DNA of 64,000 bases from Neocallimastix lanati (nom. inval.). Taxonomy: Eukaryota > Neocallimastigomycota > Neocallimastigomycetes > Neocallimastigales > Neocallimastigaceae. Location of the stretch: NCBI GenBank assembly GCA_016946835.1, contig JACVTC010000012.1, forward strand, positions 1,203,501-1,267,500, given 5' to 3'. How positions within the stretch are numbered: position 1 is the stretch's first letter; each line of letters starts with the position of its first letter. The notes beneath the pieces were generated by a model. The model had not been told where the DNA came from and did not search any database. It worked only from the letters and a program-made list of their open reading frames with translations. Positions 33,776 to 43,800 of this stretch are shown here, in pieces. A program made the translations under genes and the position numbers.

Positions 33776-33976
33776 GTTAACACACTTAAATTTATGATTA
33801 ATAAATTTTAATGTTGTTTATTTATTTTTATTTATTAGGAATCAAACCTCTATTCTAATGTAAATATTACAGTAAGCATTTTATGTATTTAACTACTCAT
33901 CATTTGTGCCACATTAGATTCATGTATATCACGTGCATCAATAATTATTATATACATAATTTTAGGACAGTTATCA
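33775..33976 (-). repeat. short copia-type LTR, minus strand
   Basis: 202 bp running on the plus strand from TGTTAACACAC to AGTTATCA. On the minus strand it reads TGATAACTGTCC...GTGTTAACA and is preceded by GAGGGGGAG, a convincing polypurine tract, so it would be the 3' LTR of a minus-strand element. Recognisable coding sequence of that element does not follow directly. Confidence 0.55.
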
Positions 33977-34700
33977 CTCCCCCTCAATCTTGATTTATTA
34001 AAATAAATTAAGATTGGATATTAATAAAATAATTTATGTATATTATTATTGGATTAAAATGTGATCTAAATAAATATATTAAATATTCATTATTATTATT
34101 TATCATTAATGTGCACAAATGGGTTTGTCAATATTAATAATGATGATAGGATTTAAATTGTATTAAACAATTATATTTTTATCTTAAAAAAAAATCATCT
34201 ATCACAATATTAATATTAGAATGAAATATTATTTATTTACTTTTCTTTCATCTTATTAATTTAAATGAATTTCAAAATTAATAAGGATTTTTGTAAATTA
34301 AAATATTATTTAATATTAATAAGGATTTTTTAATAAATTTATAATCTTATTATTTTTACTAATAAGGATTTTTGTAAATTAATCATCTTATTACTTTTAT
34401 TAATAAGGATTATTAAAATAAAATTTAATTGACTTCTTATTAAATAATGTAATAAGGTTATTTCTGTTAATATTTATAAATAGAATTTGATTTAAATTCA
34501 ATTCTTATATTGATATTTCACTAATAAGGATAAATTATTTTATTATTTTTCTTCTTATTAATGTTACATTAATAAGGATGATTTATTAAACATTTTAGAT
34601 TTATCTTATTAGTTACTTTTATCATTCTTCATATTAATATGTTTTAATTATAAGTAAATAAATAAATATAATTCATTCTTAAGTATATTACAATACATTC
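33977..34700. repeat. AATAAGGAT repeat region
   Basis: The motif TTAATAAGGAT recurs seven or more times between 34278 and 34580, at spacings from about 40 to 130 bases, alternating with its near complement CTTATTA. A possible TATA box (TATAAATAG, about 34479) lies within. It may be part of an unrecognised LTR. No gene seen. Confidence 0.4.
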
Positions 34701-35068
34701 TCACCTTTTTTTTTTTTTTTTATTTATTTTTTTTTTCTTTTTGTTTTGTTGTTTAATATCAGTAAAAATAATGGTTTATTCTTACTTCCGGAGTGTAAAT
34801 ATTTTATGGAGTTTGAGGTGTAAATCCGGCGGTGATACTAGTACCAGAGACTTGCTTACTATTATGTGATTAGAAGAATAAAATTATAAACTATTGCCAT
34901 TGCTTGCTCTGGTTGATTATAATAATCATGTTGATTATTAAACAAAATAGAGCATGCTTCGTTTTGCATTTTATTATTATTTAATTTTATATTATTTTAT
35001 ATTTATTTGTTTTATCAATTTACAATTTTAATTATAAAATGTAATTAGTTAGTCCTTCTTTTACTTTT

Positions 35069-35109
<41 letters not shown>

Positions 35110-35285
35110 TTAGGTAAATAAAACAAAATAAACAAAATAGATAAATAAATAAATATTTTGTACTTTCCTATTAGTCATCATTTTCAATTTTGATAAATAC
35201 GAATTTTAAAGATGTTTTATATATATGTTCTCGTACTAGCTAATGTTTATATTCTGATTTTATTATTTGTTAATATATAATATTC
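34701..35285. other. unrecognised GC-richer leader-like stretch and T43 tract
   Basis: 34770-34880 is richer in G and C (TTCCGGAGTGTAAAT, AATCCGGCGGTGATACTAG) and resembles no protein in any frame. A T run of about 43 bases lies at 35068-35107. Probably the remains of a copia leader, given the RT that follows, but this is not certain. Confidence 0.35.
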
Positions 35286-35786
35286 ATGAAAACAGAAAAT
35301 GGAAAAGTTATTTGTATAATCAGATTATATGTTGATGATATGGTCATCACAGGGAATAACAACGAAATTAAAAATATTACTTTAATTATAAAAGGAAAAT
35401 TTAAAATTTCAAAATCTGAACCAATAAATTTTATTTTAGGAATTAAAGTGGTAAACATTAATAATACATATATTATATCACAAGAAGGCTTTATTAACAA
35501 TATACTGGAAAGGTTTAATATCAAACACACCAGGAAAACATACACTCCTTGTATGAACGATAATATTAAAGATGAAAATACCAAACCGTTTGATAAGACC
35601 GTATATAAAAGTGCAATAGGTATGCTGATCTACTTATCAAAGTGTACTAAACCAGACATATCATTTGCAGTACATAAAGCCGCAAGAAATTCCGAAAATC
35701 CAACTGTTTCAGATTGGATTAAGATAACACATATTTTAAAATATATTAATACAACTAAAGATTATAAAATACATTATAACGGATGA
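35286..35786 (+). pseudogene. copia RT fragment
   Basis: Encodes the second half of a copia RT, beginning just before the catalytic box (IIRLYVDDMVITG) and continuing with FILGIKVVNINNTYII, SAIGMLIYLSKCTKPDISFAV and WIKITHILKYI. It stops abruptly at 35786, where the neighbouring sequence turns to the opposite strand. It differs from the 12971-19460 copia, so it comes from another copy or subfamily. Confidence 0.85.
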
Positions 35787-36850
35787 CTGAATTAATAGAA
35801 GCGACAAATTTATTAAAATTAATATTTCTGAATTTATTTGGTCTTTCTACAGAAAGATTCTTAGAATAAATTACGATAGAATTATCTTCTAAAGGTCTTT
35901 TATTATTTTTGTTAAGAATAACTGAGATATTGTTGTTTGGATTATAATCAAAATTAAAATTTTTGAATTTATTTAACTTAAAATTAATATTATTAATTAT
36001 CTTTTTAAGTTTTAATATATCTTGTGGAACATTTACATTTTTGTAAATAATTAATTCCTTCCTTTTACCCTTTGGATTTAAATTAAAATGTGTTTTGTTT
36101 ACATTTGGAGAAGAAGTAAAGTCCACTTTATCGTTGAGTATATTATCAGTATATTCTTTTGAATTGTTATTTGAATTGGAATTAATTTTTGACTCATTTT
36201 CTATATGCACCAATTTACTGTCTGATATAATATCTGTATATTGTTTTTCTTCATTATTATTACTATTGTTCAAACTATTGTCAATTAAATTTTTATTAAC
36301 TTTAACCTTATTATTAATTGAATTTTCAACTTTATTATTAAAATTTGAATTTTCTTTAGTTTCTATATTTGGAAGGTTAGGGTTATCATTTTGTGAAACA
36401 TTCAGTTTTTCATGAAAAATTTTTGAACTTAAATTATTATTATTTTTATCATTATTATTTTTATCATTATTTTCAATTTTTTGTTCAAAATCATTAAAAT
36501 TTTTATTATTATTAAAAATTTTTTCATCATCTATAATATCAAAAAATTCATCACTGTCATCATTTTCTACATGATCCTCAATAGTTTTGTTTATTTCTTC
36601 ATTATTACTTGCAATATTTTTCGTGTTTTTACGTGTATTTTTTAAACGTATATTCAGAATCTTCAGTATTTTCTTTAGGGTTATTAATATTTTTATTGTA
36701 ATTTTTAATGTTAATTTCGACCACTAAATCTTTCGAATTTTGAAATACTATATCTGTACCTTTGTCAGTATTATTTATTGAATTTTCTTGACCTAAGTCT
36801 TGGTAGTAGTATGCCTTGAGCGTACCCAATTTCATTCTGTTAGCTTTACT
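35787..36850 (-). pseudogene. copia Asn-rich linker fragment, inverted
   Basis: The minus strand has Asn-rich frames (35755-36273, 36629-36835 and pieces between). They end in KRPLEDNSIVIYSKNL and PNKFRNINFNKFVASINS, comparable in place and style to the linker before RT in the copia at 15960-17560. It meets the plus-strand RT fragment head to head near 35786, which implies an inversion or two independent fragments. Several stops are present. Confidence 0.5.
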
Positions 36851-36854
36851 GAAA

Positions 36855-37366
36855 TTAAAGTCGAAAGGATTGTTGAAATTTAGGCTCGGAATCCACTCTA
36901 GAAACTAGTTTTTTGGAACTAAGGGGCAAATTGGACATCATATGGTCTTCAACTCCACAGTATATGCACAAACCTTTGTCGCGTCTTCTTTGTTTTTCTT
37001 CGGTGGACAATGGGCCACGTCGTTTGTTAACTTGTTCTTCATGTTTATTCTTTTTAACAAAAGGATTTGTTTCCTCGTTTTGCATCTTGCGTACGAACGG
37101 ATTATAGATCGATGCACCATGGTAGCCTTTATGAACTTGATATTTCCTCCGAAGATTAGAATCAATGATCATGGCCATATGAAAAGCGGAAAGAAGTGTC
37201 CTAGCTTTGTCTCCACGCATTAGTAGTTCACACTTTACTTCATCATGAAGGCTATCAATGTATGAAAACATGTATGCGATTTTGTGGGAGTCCGAGCTGA
37301 ACAAAATACTTATTAATTGGAAGTTCGATTCGCCATGTTGTATGAACCCTTCCAGGTCGAGGCTAT
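36855..37366 (-). pseudogene. gypsy Gag fragment with damaged zinc knuckle
   Basis: Minus-strand frame open back to the LTR at 37367. It encodes a Gag-like segment (GFIQHGESNFQLISILFSS, IAYMFSYIDSLHDEVKCELLM) and ends in a zinc knuckle CIYCGVEDHMMSNL in which the last Cys is Leu. The upstream part of Gag is cut off by the inserted LTR 37367-37989. Confidence 0.75.
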
Positions 37367-37989
37367 TGTAAAGATATGATCAATATCTTTAGTACATTAA
37401 TTAATTTAATTTGTACACTAAACTATTTAATGTAATTCACATTTACAAAGTAATACTAATACATTAAATTATATAAAATATATTAATTTATGTAATGAAT
37501 TGATTTATATAAATTAATTTCTAAAAAACTTAAAATTTAATAATAAAATATTATAATAATTTTAGCTTAGTTTAATAATAATAAAATTAAATAGTAAATA
37601 TATAATTAATAGTAATAATAATAAACGAATAATAAATAAATAATAAATAAGCACTTATTCAATTTGAGTCGAAACAAATTGAATACAAAGTTTATTGGAT
37701 TAGTTTTAGTTATTTTATAACTTTATATTTAATTTTAGATTAGTTTTTGTTTATTTTATATTAAATATATGTTTAAAAAATAGAAATAGTATATTATAAT
37801 GTATTTAAGAAAAAATATAAATACATGTAAAATTATTTTATTTTAAAAAAAAAATGTAGTTGTTATTAACTATTTTACAGTTAATAACGAATAAAAGATT
37901 TTTTTAATAAAGAGATAATAATAAAAAGAAGTGTTTTAATAAAACTAATTTAATTGCGCAATTTTATTAATTGTAATGAATCCTAAAAT
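37367..37989 (+). repeat. solo LTR (about 623 bp), GCTAT target duplication
   Basis: Starts TGTAAAGATATGATCAATAT with the same inverted-repeat opening as the 773-bp family. It is flanked by GCTAT at 37362-37366 and 37990-37994. The right end is degenerate (CCTAAAAT). It interrupts a minus-strand Gag fragment. Confidence 0.75.
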
Positions 37990-37994
37990 GCTAT

Positions 37995-38667
37995 GGTTCG
38001 GGTTTTATTAGAAAATTTATTAATTATTTATTTTTAATATTTTTCTGTCTACATTTTAATTATTGAAAAACTTCACTTATTTATACTTTTTGAAAAAAAT
38101 AAATATGTAAAGCCTTTCTACATTTTATTATCATATTTAAAAAAAAAATAATTTACTATTACTAATTGCTTCAAATTATATATTAATTTAAATTAACTAA
38201 TTCATAAGTATTTGTATTTTAATAAATTTTGTTTATATAATTTTATATTATTTTTCATATACTAAAACTAAATTATTTAATATATACGAAAAGTAACAAA
38301 CAAAATTTTAAAAGATTTTACAAAACAATAAAGTTATTTTAATCAGGAATGTTAATATAATATTCTTATATTTTATATAAAATAAATTTAAAAGCTATAA
38401 TATATTTAATATTTATTATTAATCAATTAAGATTTGATTTTATTTGTGGGGAATAAAAATATTAAATAATCAAAATTTAAAAATAAAATAAAATACTAAA
38501 AAGAATACAATTTTAATATTGATACAATATAATAATAATATAATAATATATTTGAAAATAAAAATAAAATATTAATATTGATAATAAACACTTTAATAAA
38601 ATAATAATATTTAAGGTTAAATTATAGATATTGATATTAATAATAAAAATATAGAATTATTGATAAT
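37995..38667 (-). repeat. LTR fragment (minus) and AT-rich flank
   Basis: On the minus strand about 38110-37995 contains AAAAAGTATAAATAAGTGAAG, the TATA-start block of the twin-hairpin LTR family, so it is probably the 5' LTR end of the Gag fragment to its left. From 38110 to 38667 the DNA is AT-rich without a gene. Its last five bases ATAAT (38663-38667) are the target copy of the next element. Confidence 0.45.
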
Positions 38668-39310
38668 TATAACAGAATTAATAATTACAATTATTTTATT
38701 ATTTTAATATTTAGTATTATTTTTCAATAAAGTTTTAAAACAAATAATTAAATTTAAAAAATATTATTTCTGGTATAGTTGTTAGTAACTAATACCATGA
38801 ATCAAACTACTTAGGGTTCGATTCACATTTATTATTATTTTATAGTTTTATTCTAAAAAATATCTAGAAGATTCTTTATAGTTCAAGAAATTACTAGAAT
38901 TTCTTGATAATTCTTGTGTTTAATTAATTAAAATTTATTCTATTAAATTCTTAATTCTATTGTTTTCTATTTTTTCTAAATTTTTCGATTTTTAAGAACT
39001 TTTTAGAAACTTTTATTTTTATTTTTTAATAACTTTAACTTTTGAAAAAAATATAAATATGAGTAAAATTCTTATTAACAAATATTCTTTTCTTTGTGTT
39101 TTTTATTTTAATTTTGTTTAGTTAATAAAACTTAATTTTTTAATAAAACTTTTTTTAATATTAATACTATATCAACCCTTGCGGCTTATAGTATTATAAT
39201 AAATATAATTAATAAAATAATTATAATAAAAGAAAAAAAAAATAAATAAAAAATAAAATAATTTTTGTTTTTTTTGAGTGTTATTATATTTATTATAATA
39301 TTTTGTTATA
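38668..39310 (+). repeat. 5' LTR of the peptide-carrying gypsy (643 bp)
   Basis: Contains the twin-hairpin tRNA-like module (about 38770-38832), a TATA box (ATATAAATATGAG, about 39049-39062), a hairpin TAATACTATA/TATAGTATTA (about 39160-39195) and, near its end, GTGTTATTATA (39278-39288). The last motif can pair with TATAATAAAAAACAC (39307-39321) across the LTR-leader joint. Confidence 0.9.
38770..38832 (+). other. tRNA-like twin-hairpin module in LTR (copy 2)
   Basis: Holds TGGTATAGTTG (fits A-box TRGYNNARNNG) and GGTTCGATTCA (10 of 11 to B-box) about 32 bases apart. Hairpin one pairs GGTATAGTT with AACTAATACC; hairpin two pairs TGAATCAAAC with GTTCGATTCA. The identical copy in the 3' LTR is near 45248-45310. 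Confidence 0.6.
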
Positions 39311-39819
39311 ATAAAAAACACCCAAGATTTAGACGCCGTGCCTTGATATATCTATCCTTTTGTTTGGTTTGAAGCTTTCTTTTGGAATTAGTGTCTACTG
39401 CCTTTTTATTTTCTTTTTGGACTTTTTTTTTTTTGAATCTCTCGGATTTTCTGTTTCCTTTGTTTTTGGTTTCTGTTTGGCTACTTATCTTATTGGTTTC
39501 AGGTTTCCACTTTTGGTTAGATTCTTTCTGTTTGCCTTGGATTTCTTATTTTTGGTCTTGGTTTCTGTTTCCATTGGTTTCAGATTTCTTAGTTTTGGAC
39601 TTGGTTTTTGTTTCCATTGGTTTCGGGTTTCTGATTCTTGGTTTCTACTTTTGGACAAAATCTCTTCTTCTCTTAGTCTCTGATATCTTCTTTGGGTTCA
39701 GCCTTGCTTCTTGAATCTACTTTTTTTTTCTTTAAAAAATAAAATTCTCGGTTTTTGGTATTAATAGCAAACTCACAATAATACCAAAATCTATCTAGGC
39801 GAAAAAAAAAATTTTTTGA

Positions 39820-39863
<44 letters not shown>

Positions 39864-39889
39864 TAACAATTTTCAAAAAGTAAAAAAAA
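39311..39889 (+). other. leader of the peptide-carrying gypsy, T-rich then A run
   Basis: After ATAAAAAACACCCAAG there is a pyrimidine-rich section (39350-39730) with repeated GGTTTC and TTTTGG words. Its open frames are Phe/Leu/Ser-only and are judged non-coding. An A run of about 40 bases (39821-39860) comes shortly before the peptide gene ATG, like the A-rich 5' flanks of genes in such genomes. No TGG-type primer site is seen after the LTR. Confidence 0.5.
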
Positions 39890-40433
39890 ATGAACTTTAT
39901 AAAATATATTTTAGGTACTTTATTTTTAATTAAAATAGTTTTTAGCTATAATGTAAGTATTTTAAGATCAGATTTAGACTTGAAAAATGTCACATTGACC
40001 CAAGATATTTTAGGATATATAGATACTTATGCTTCAGACGTTTCAAATTATAGTTTTGAAAAAAATGACATAATTATAAAACTCACAAATTCCAAAAGAA
40101 TTTAAAAATTTCTTAAGTTATTTTGATGAAAATGTAATTAAAGTTAGAGGCAAAGACGAATTAAAAGTAAACTTACCAGTTTTATTGACTTATGCCGATA
40201 CAGAATCCGGTAATGAATTAGCCAAGGGAATAACCAATATTAACGAATTATCATTAGGTAAGAGAGCTGATACTGAAGGTTTTTTAGAATGTATCGGGGC
40301 TACCGGAGTTACCCTAGTTGCCGGATGTACATGGGCTGCTATTGTAAGTGCTGGTGCTAGTTGTGTAGCTGGAGGTTTAACTGCCATGCTGAGTGCTGGA
40401 TATTGCGCAGTTGCTTATGGAATAGATTGGTAG
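39890..40433 (+). CDS. secreted peptide precursor inside a retrotransposon, one frameshift
   Basis: The ATG at 39890 opens a typical signal peptide (basic NFIK, then hydrophobic ILGTLFLIKIVFS, likely cut before YN). A pro-region follows. The frame ends early at 40105, but the +1 frame from 40083 (SQIPKEFKNFLSYFDEN) continues naturally to the TAG at 40431-40433, so one base is probably inserted near 40080. The second part contains LGKR, a Kex2-type dibasic site, followed by a 55-residue peptide with four Cys (positions 9, 21, 33, 47) and Gly/Ala-rich helices (GATGVTLVAG, VAGGLTAMLSAG), ending GIDW. Such a shape recalls membrane-active or bacteriocin-like peptides, but I cannot assign a family. 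Its orientation is that of the element, between LTR and Gag. Confidence 0.6.
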
Positions 40434-40806
40434 AAATAATATAATAAAATAGTAAATAATTTTATAAATATATCTACTTCATATTTTTAAATTGGAAAAT
40501 CATTTTAATATATCAATTTAGAAATTTTTATAATAAAATTTTAATTTTATTTTAACAATTAAAAGGAAATAAATATTATTATTATAAAATAAGAAGTTTA
40601 GAATTTATATATTTATAATATATTATAATAAATTATAGTAAACTATTAAATTTAATTAAAATAATAAATAAATATAAAAAATAAAAATGTTTAGTAAATC
40701 AAATAAAAAAAAAAAAAAAAAATAATAATAATAATAATAGTGATAATATTAAATAAATCTTCCTATTGCAATTCTTAAACTTGTTTATAATTTAATAATT
40801 CTTTCA
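40434..40806. other. AT-rich spacer between peptide gene and Gag
   Basis: AT-rich sequence with an A run and AAT repeats (about 40711-40738). No open frame. It ends 70 bases downstream at the Gag ATG. Confidence 0.6.
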
Positions 40807-43800
40807 ATGTCTTCTTCATCAAACGATTTTCATTTTAATGGCGATTCAGCTAAGCTCAAGGGATTTTTAGCTTATGTTGGGTTAGCCATTGCACTTCGTC
40901 CTGAATATTTCACCAATGATCCGTTAAAAGTAGCTTATACCATCACTTTGTTAAGAGATGAAGCTATGGATTGGGCTGCAGACTTGATGAATGAAAATAA
41001 CCCAGTCCTTGACGATTTTAACGCTTTCATTGAACTTATGAAGGATAGATTCAGTGACGTAGATGCAGTTTTTAATTGTAATCAAGCTCTTATGCATATT
41101 AAGCAAAAAGCATATGGTAAAGTCACTGATTACAATAATGAATTCCGTAGGCTTTCGGAAAAAACGGACTGGAATGAATTTGCCTTAATGGATGTTTATA
41201 TTGAAGGATTGCTACCAAGACTTCAAGAAAGAGTAATTAGTTTGTTCCCTCCTCCTGCCAAATTAAGTGAACTAATGCGAATTACCAATCGTATAGATCA
41301 TCAAATGACTCGATTTGCAACGATCAACAATTACAATTCTAGAAATAACAGTAATAATAATAATAATTCTCGTAATAATAGGAAGTATTATAGATTTAAC
41401 TCTAGTAATAATAGAAACGCCAATTCTAATTCTTTTTTCAAATCAAATAATGATTCAAATTACTCTCATTTATCCCCTGAAGAAAGAGCAAGAAGAATTA
41501 AAGAAGGGCTTTGTCTATATTGTGGACAATCAGGCCATAAGTTAATAAATTGTCCAAAGCAAGCAAATAAACCTGGCTCCTCCCATATGGCTAGATCTAA
41601 TTCTTCTAAGAAATTTAATAAAGATTGTATTATTAAGTGTTCCTTTAACTACAAAAATAAATGGATTAAAGCTAAGGCTCTTATAGATTCCGGCTCCGAC
41701 TTGAATCTTATGGATAGTAATTTTGCTAAAATTAATAATTTTAAGCTTGTACATGATAATTTAGAAGCTGATAACATTACTGGTATTGGTGGTGGCAAAG
41801 ACGTTGTTGGTAAAACTATTCCAATATTATTTAAAGTTAGTAACCTTCAGGTCTTAACAGAATTTTTTGTTATTGATTTGAACGACAAATTTGAGTGCTT
41901 AATTGGTTCTAGATTTCTTAAAGAAAATAAATCATCAATTGATTTCAACAATAATATTTTAAGCTTTTGCAATAGTAATAACAATGCGTCAGATTCTTCC
42001 TTTGTTGAATCAATACCTTCAACCTCGGTTAACTCTACTTCACTTTCTCTTACTTCTAATACTTCCGACTCTATCTCTTCGAAACCAGCCTATTCCAGTT
42101 CATGCACCCCTAATAATTCTTTGTTTGATAATTCTTCTATTTCTCCTTCAGTGTTGAAGAATTCAATTGCCTCTTCCCCAAACATGGATACTCCAAATAA
42201 AACACTTCCCGCCATTTATCTAGAATTCTCTGATGTATTTAGTGAAGAAGAAGCTAAAATCTTACCTCCTCATTCTAGTTTTGATTGTGCTATTGACCTT
42301 AAACCTAATACTAAGTTATATTATAGTGCAATTTATCCCCTTACAATTCCCGAAGAAATAGCTTTAGAAAAAATTATTAAAGACTATTTAAAATACGGTT
42401 TTATTGTTAGGTCAAAATCAGAAGCTGGTCATCCAATTTTATTTGCTCCAAAAGATAATGGTGAGTTACGTATGTGTATTGATCTTAGGAAACTTAATGA
42501 AATCACCATTAGAGATAGTTATCCTATGCCTTTAACAACTGTTATTTTTAATAAAGCTCCTGGTCATAAGTATTACTCAAAGCTTGATTTAAAATCTGCT
42601 TACTTTCAAATTCGTATCAGGTCTGGAGATGAATACAAAACAGCTTTTGTATGTAGCTTAGGACACTTTGAATTTAGAGTTATGCCTTTCGGTTTCAAGA
42701 ATGCACCTGCCTGTTTTCAAAGAATGATTGATACTGCATTAAGTGACTATTTAGGTAAATTTTGTTATGCCTATATTGATGATATTATCATTTTTTCTGA
42801 TGATCTTTCTGAACATCATTTACACGTTAAAAAAGTACTATTACAACTTAGGAAATTTCATTTACATGTTAACCTTGAAAAATGTGAGTTTGATAAGTTC
42901 GAAGTTAAATTTTTAGGATATTATGTATCTTCAGATGGTCTTAAGATGGATATTAAGAAAGTCTCAGCTATTTTAGATTGGCCTGCTCCAACTACAGTTA
43001 AAGAAGTTCAATCGTTTCTTGGCCTAGCCAATTTCTACAGACGCTTTATAAAAAATTTTGCTAAAATTGCTTATCCTCTTAATAAACTTACAAGAAAAAA
43101 TGTTCCTTTTGTTTGGTCAAAAGATGCTAATGACTCCTTTGAACTTCTTAAACGTTCTTTTACTTCTGCTCCCATCCTTATTCCTGCTGATCCTAATTCT
43201 CAATTTTTTGTTGAAACGGATGCAAGTAATTTTGCGCTTGGATGTATTTTATCCCAAGTTAGCTCTAAAGATAATAAGCTTCATCCAATTGCTTTCTATT
43301 CTAGAGCTTTTACCTCTGCTGAATGCAATTATCCAATTTATGATAAAGAGTTACTTGCTATTAAGACTGCTTTTGAAACTTGGAGGTACTATTTAGAAGG
43401 TGCTAAGAATACTATTAAAGTTTTTACTGATCATAGAAATCTACTCTACTTTAAGAAACCAGAACAGCTTTCACAACGTTTAATTAGATGGTCAATGTTC
43501 TTTACTCGATTTGACTTTCAAATTGAGTATCGTCCAGGTTCTCGCGGTGGTAAGCCAGATGCTTTATCTCGCCGTCCTGATTATGATAATCATGAACCTG
43601 CTAAACCTTACCAAGTACTTAAACCGGAAAATTTTTGTTTTACTTCAAGTATCTCTATTGAATCAAATCTACAAGATGAAATTAAAAAGTGTTACTCCAA
43701 GGATCCTTTCTTTAATAATGTTAAGATATATTTTGAAAAGCCTTCTGCTAATGAGAAACCCATTGCTTCGGTTGATCTCCTTTCGTTCTCCAATGGTATT

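Noticed and set aside
36913-37223. Plus-strand frames opposite the Gag fragment
   Set aside because: They are the complement of the Gag frame, which has recognisable motifs; the plus frames have none.
39360-39714. Two overlapping Phe/Leu/Ser frames in the gypsy leader
   Set aside because: Composition follows from a T-rich tract; two different frames look equally open and neither has a domain.
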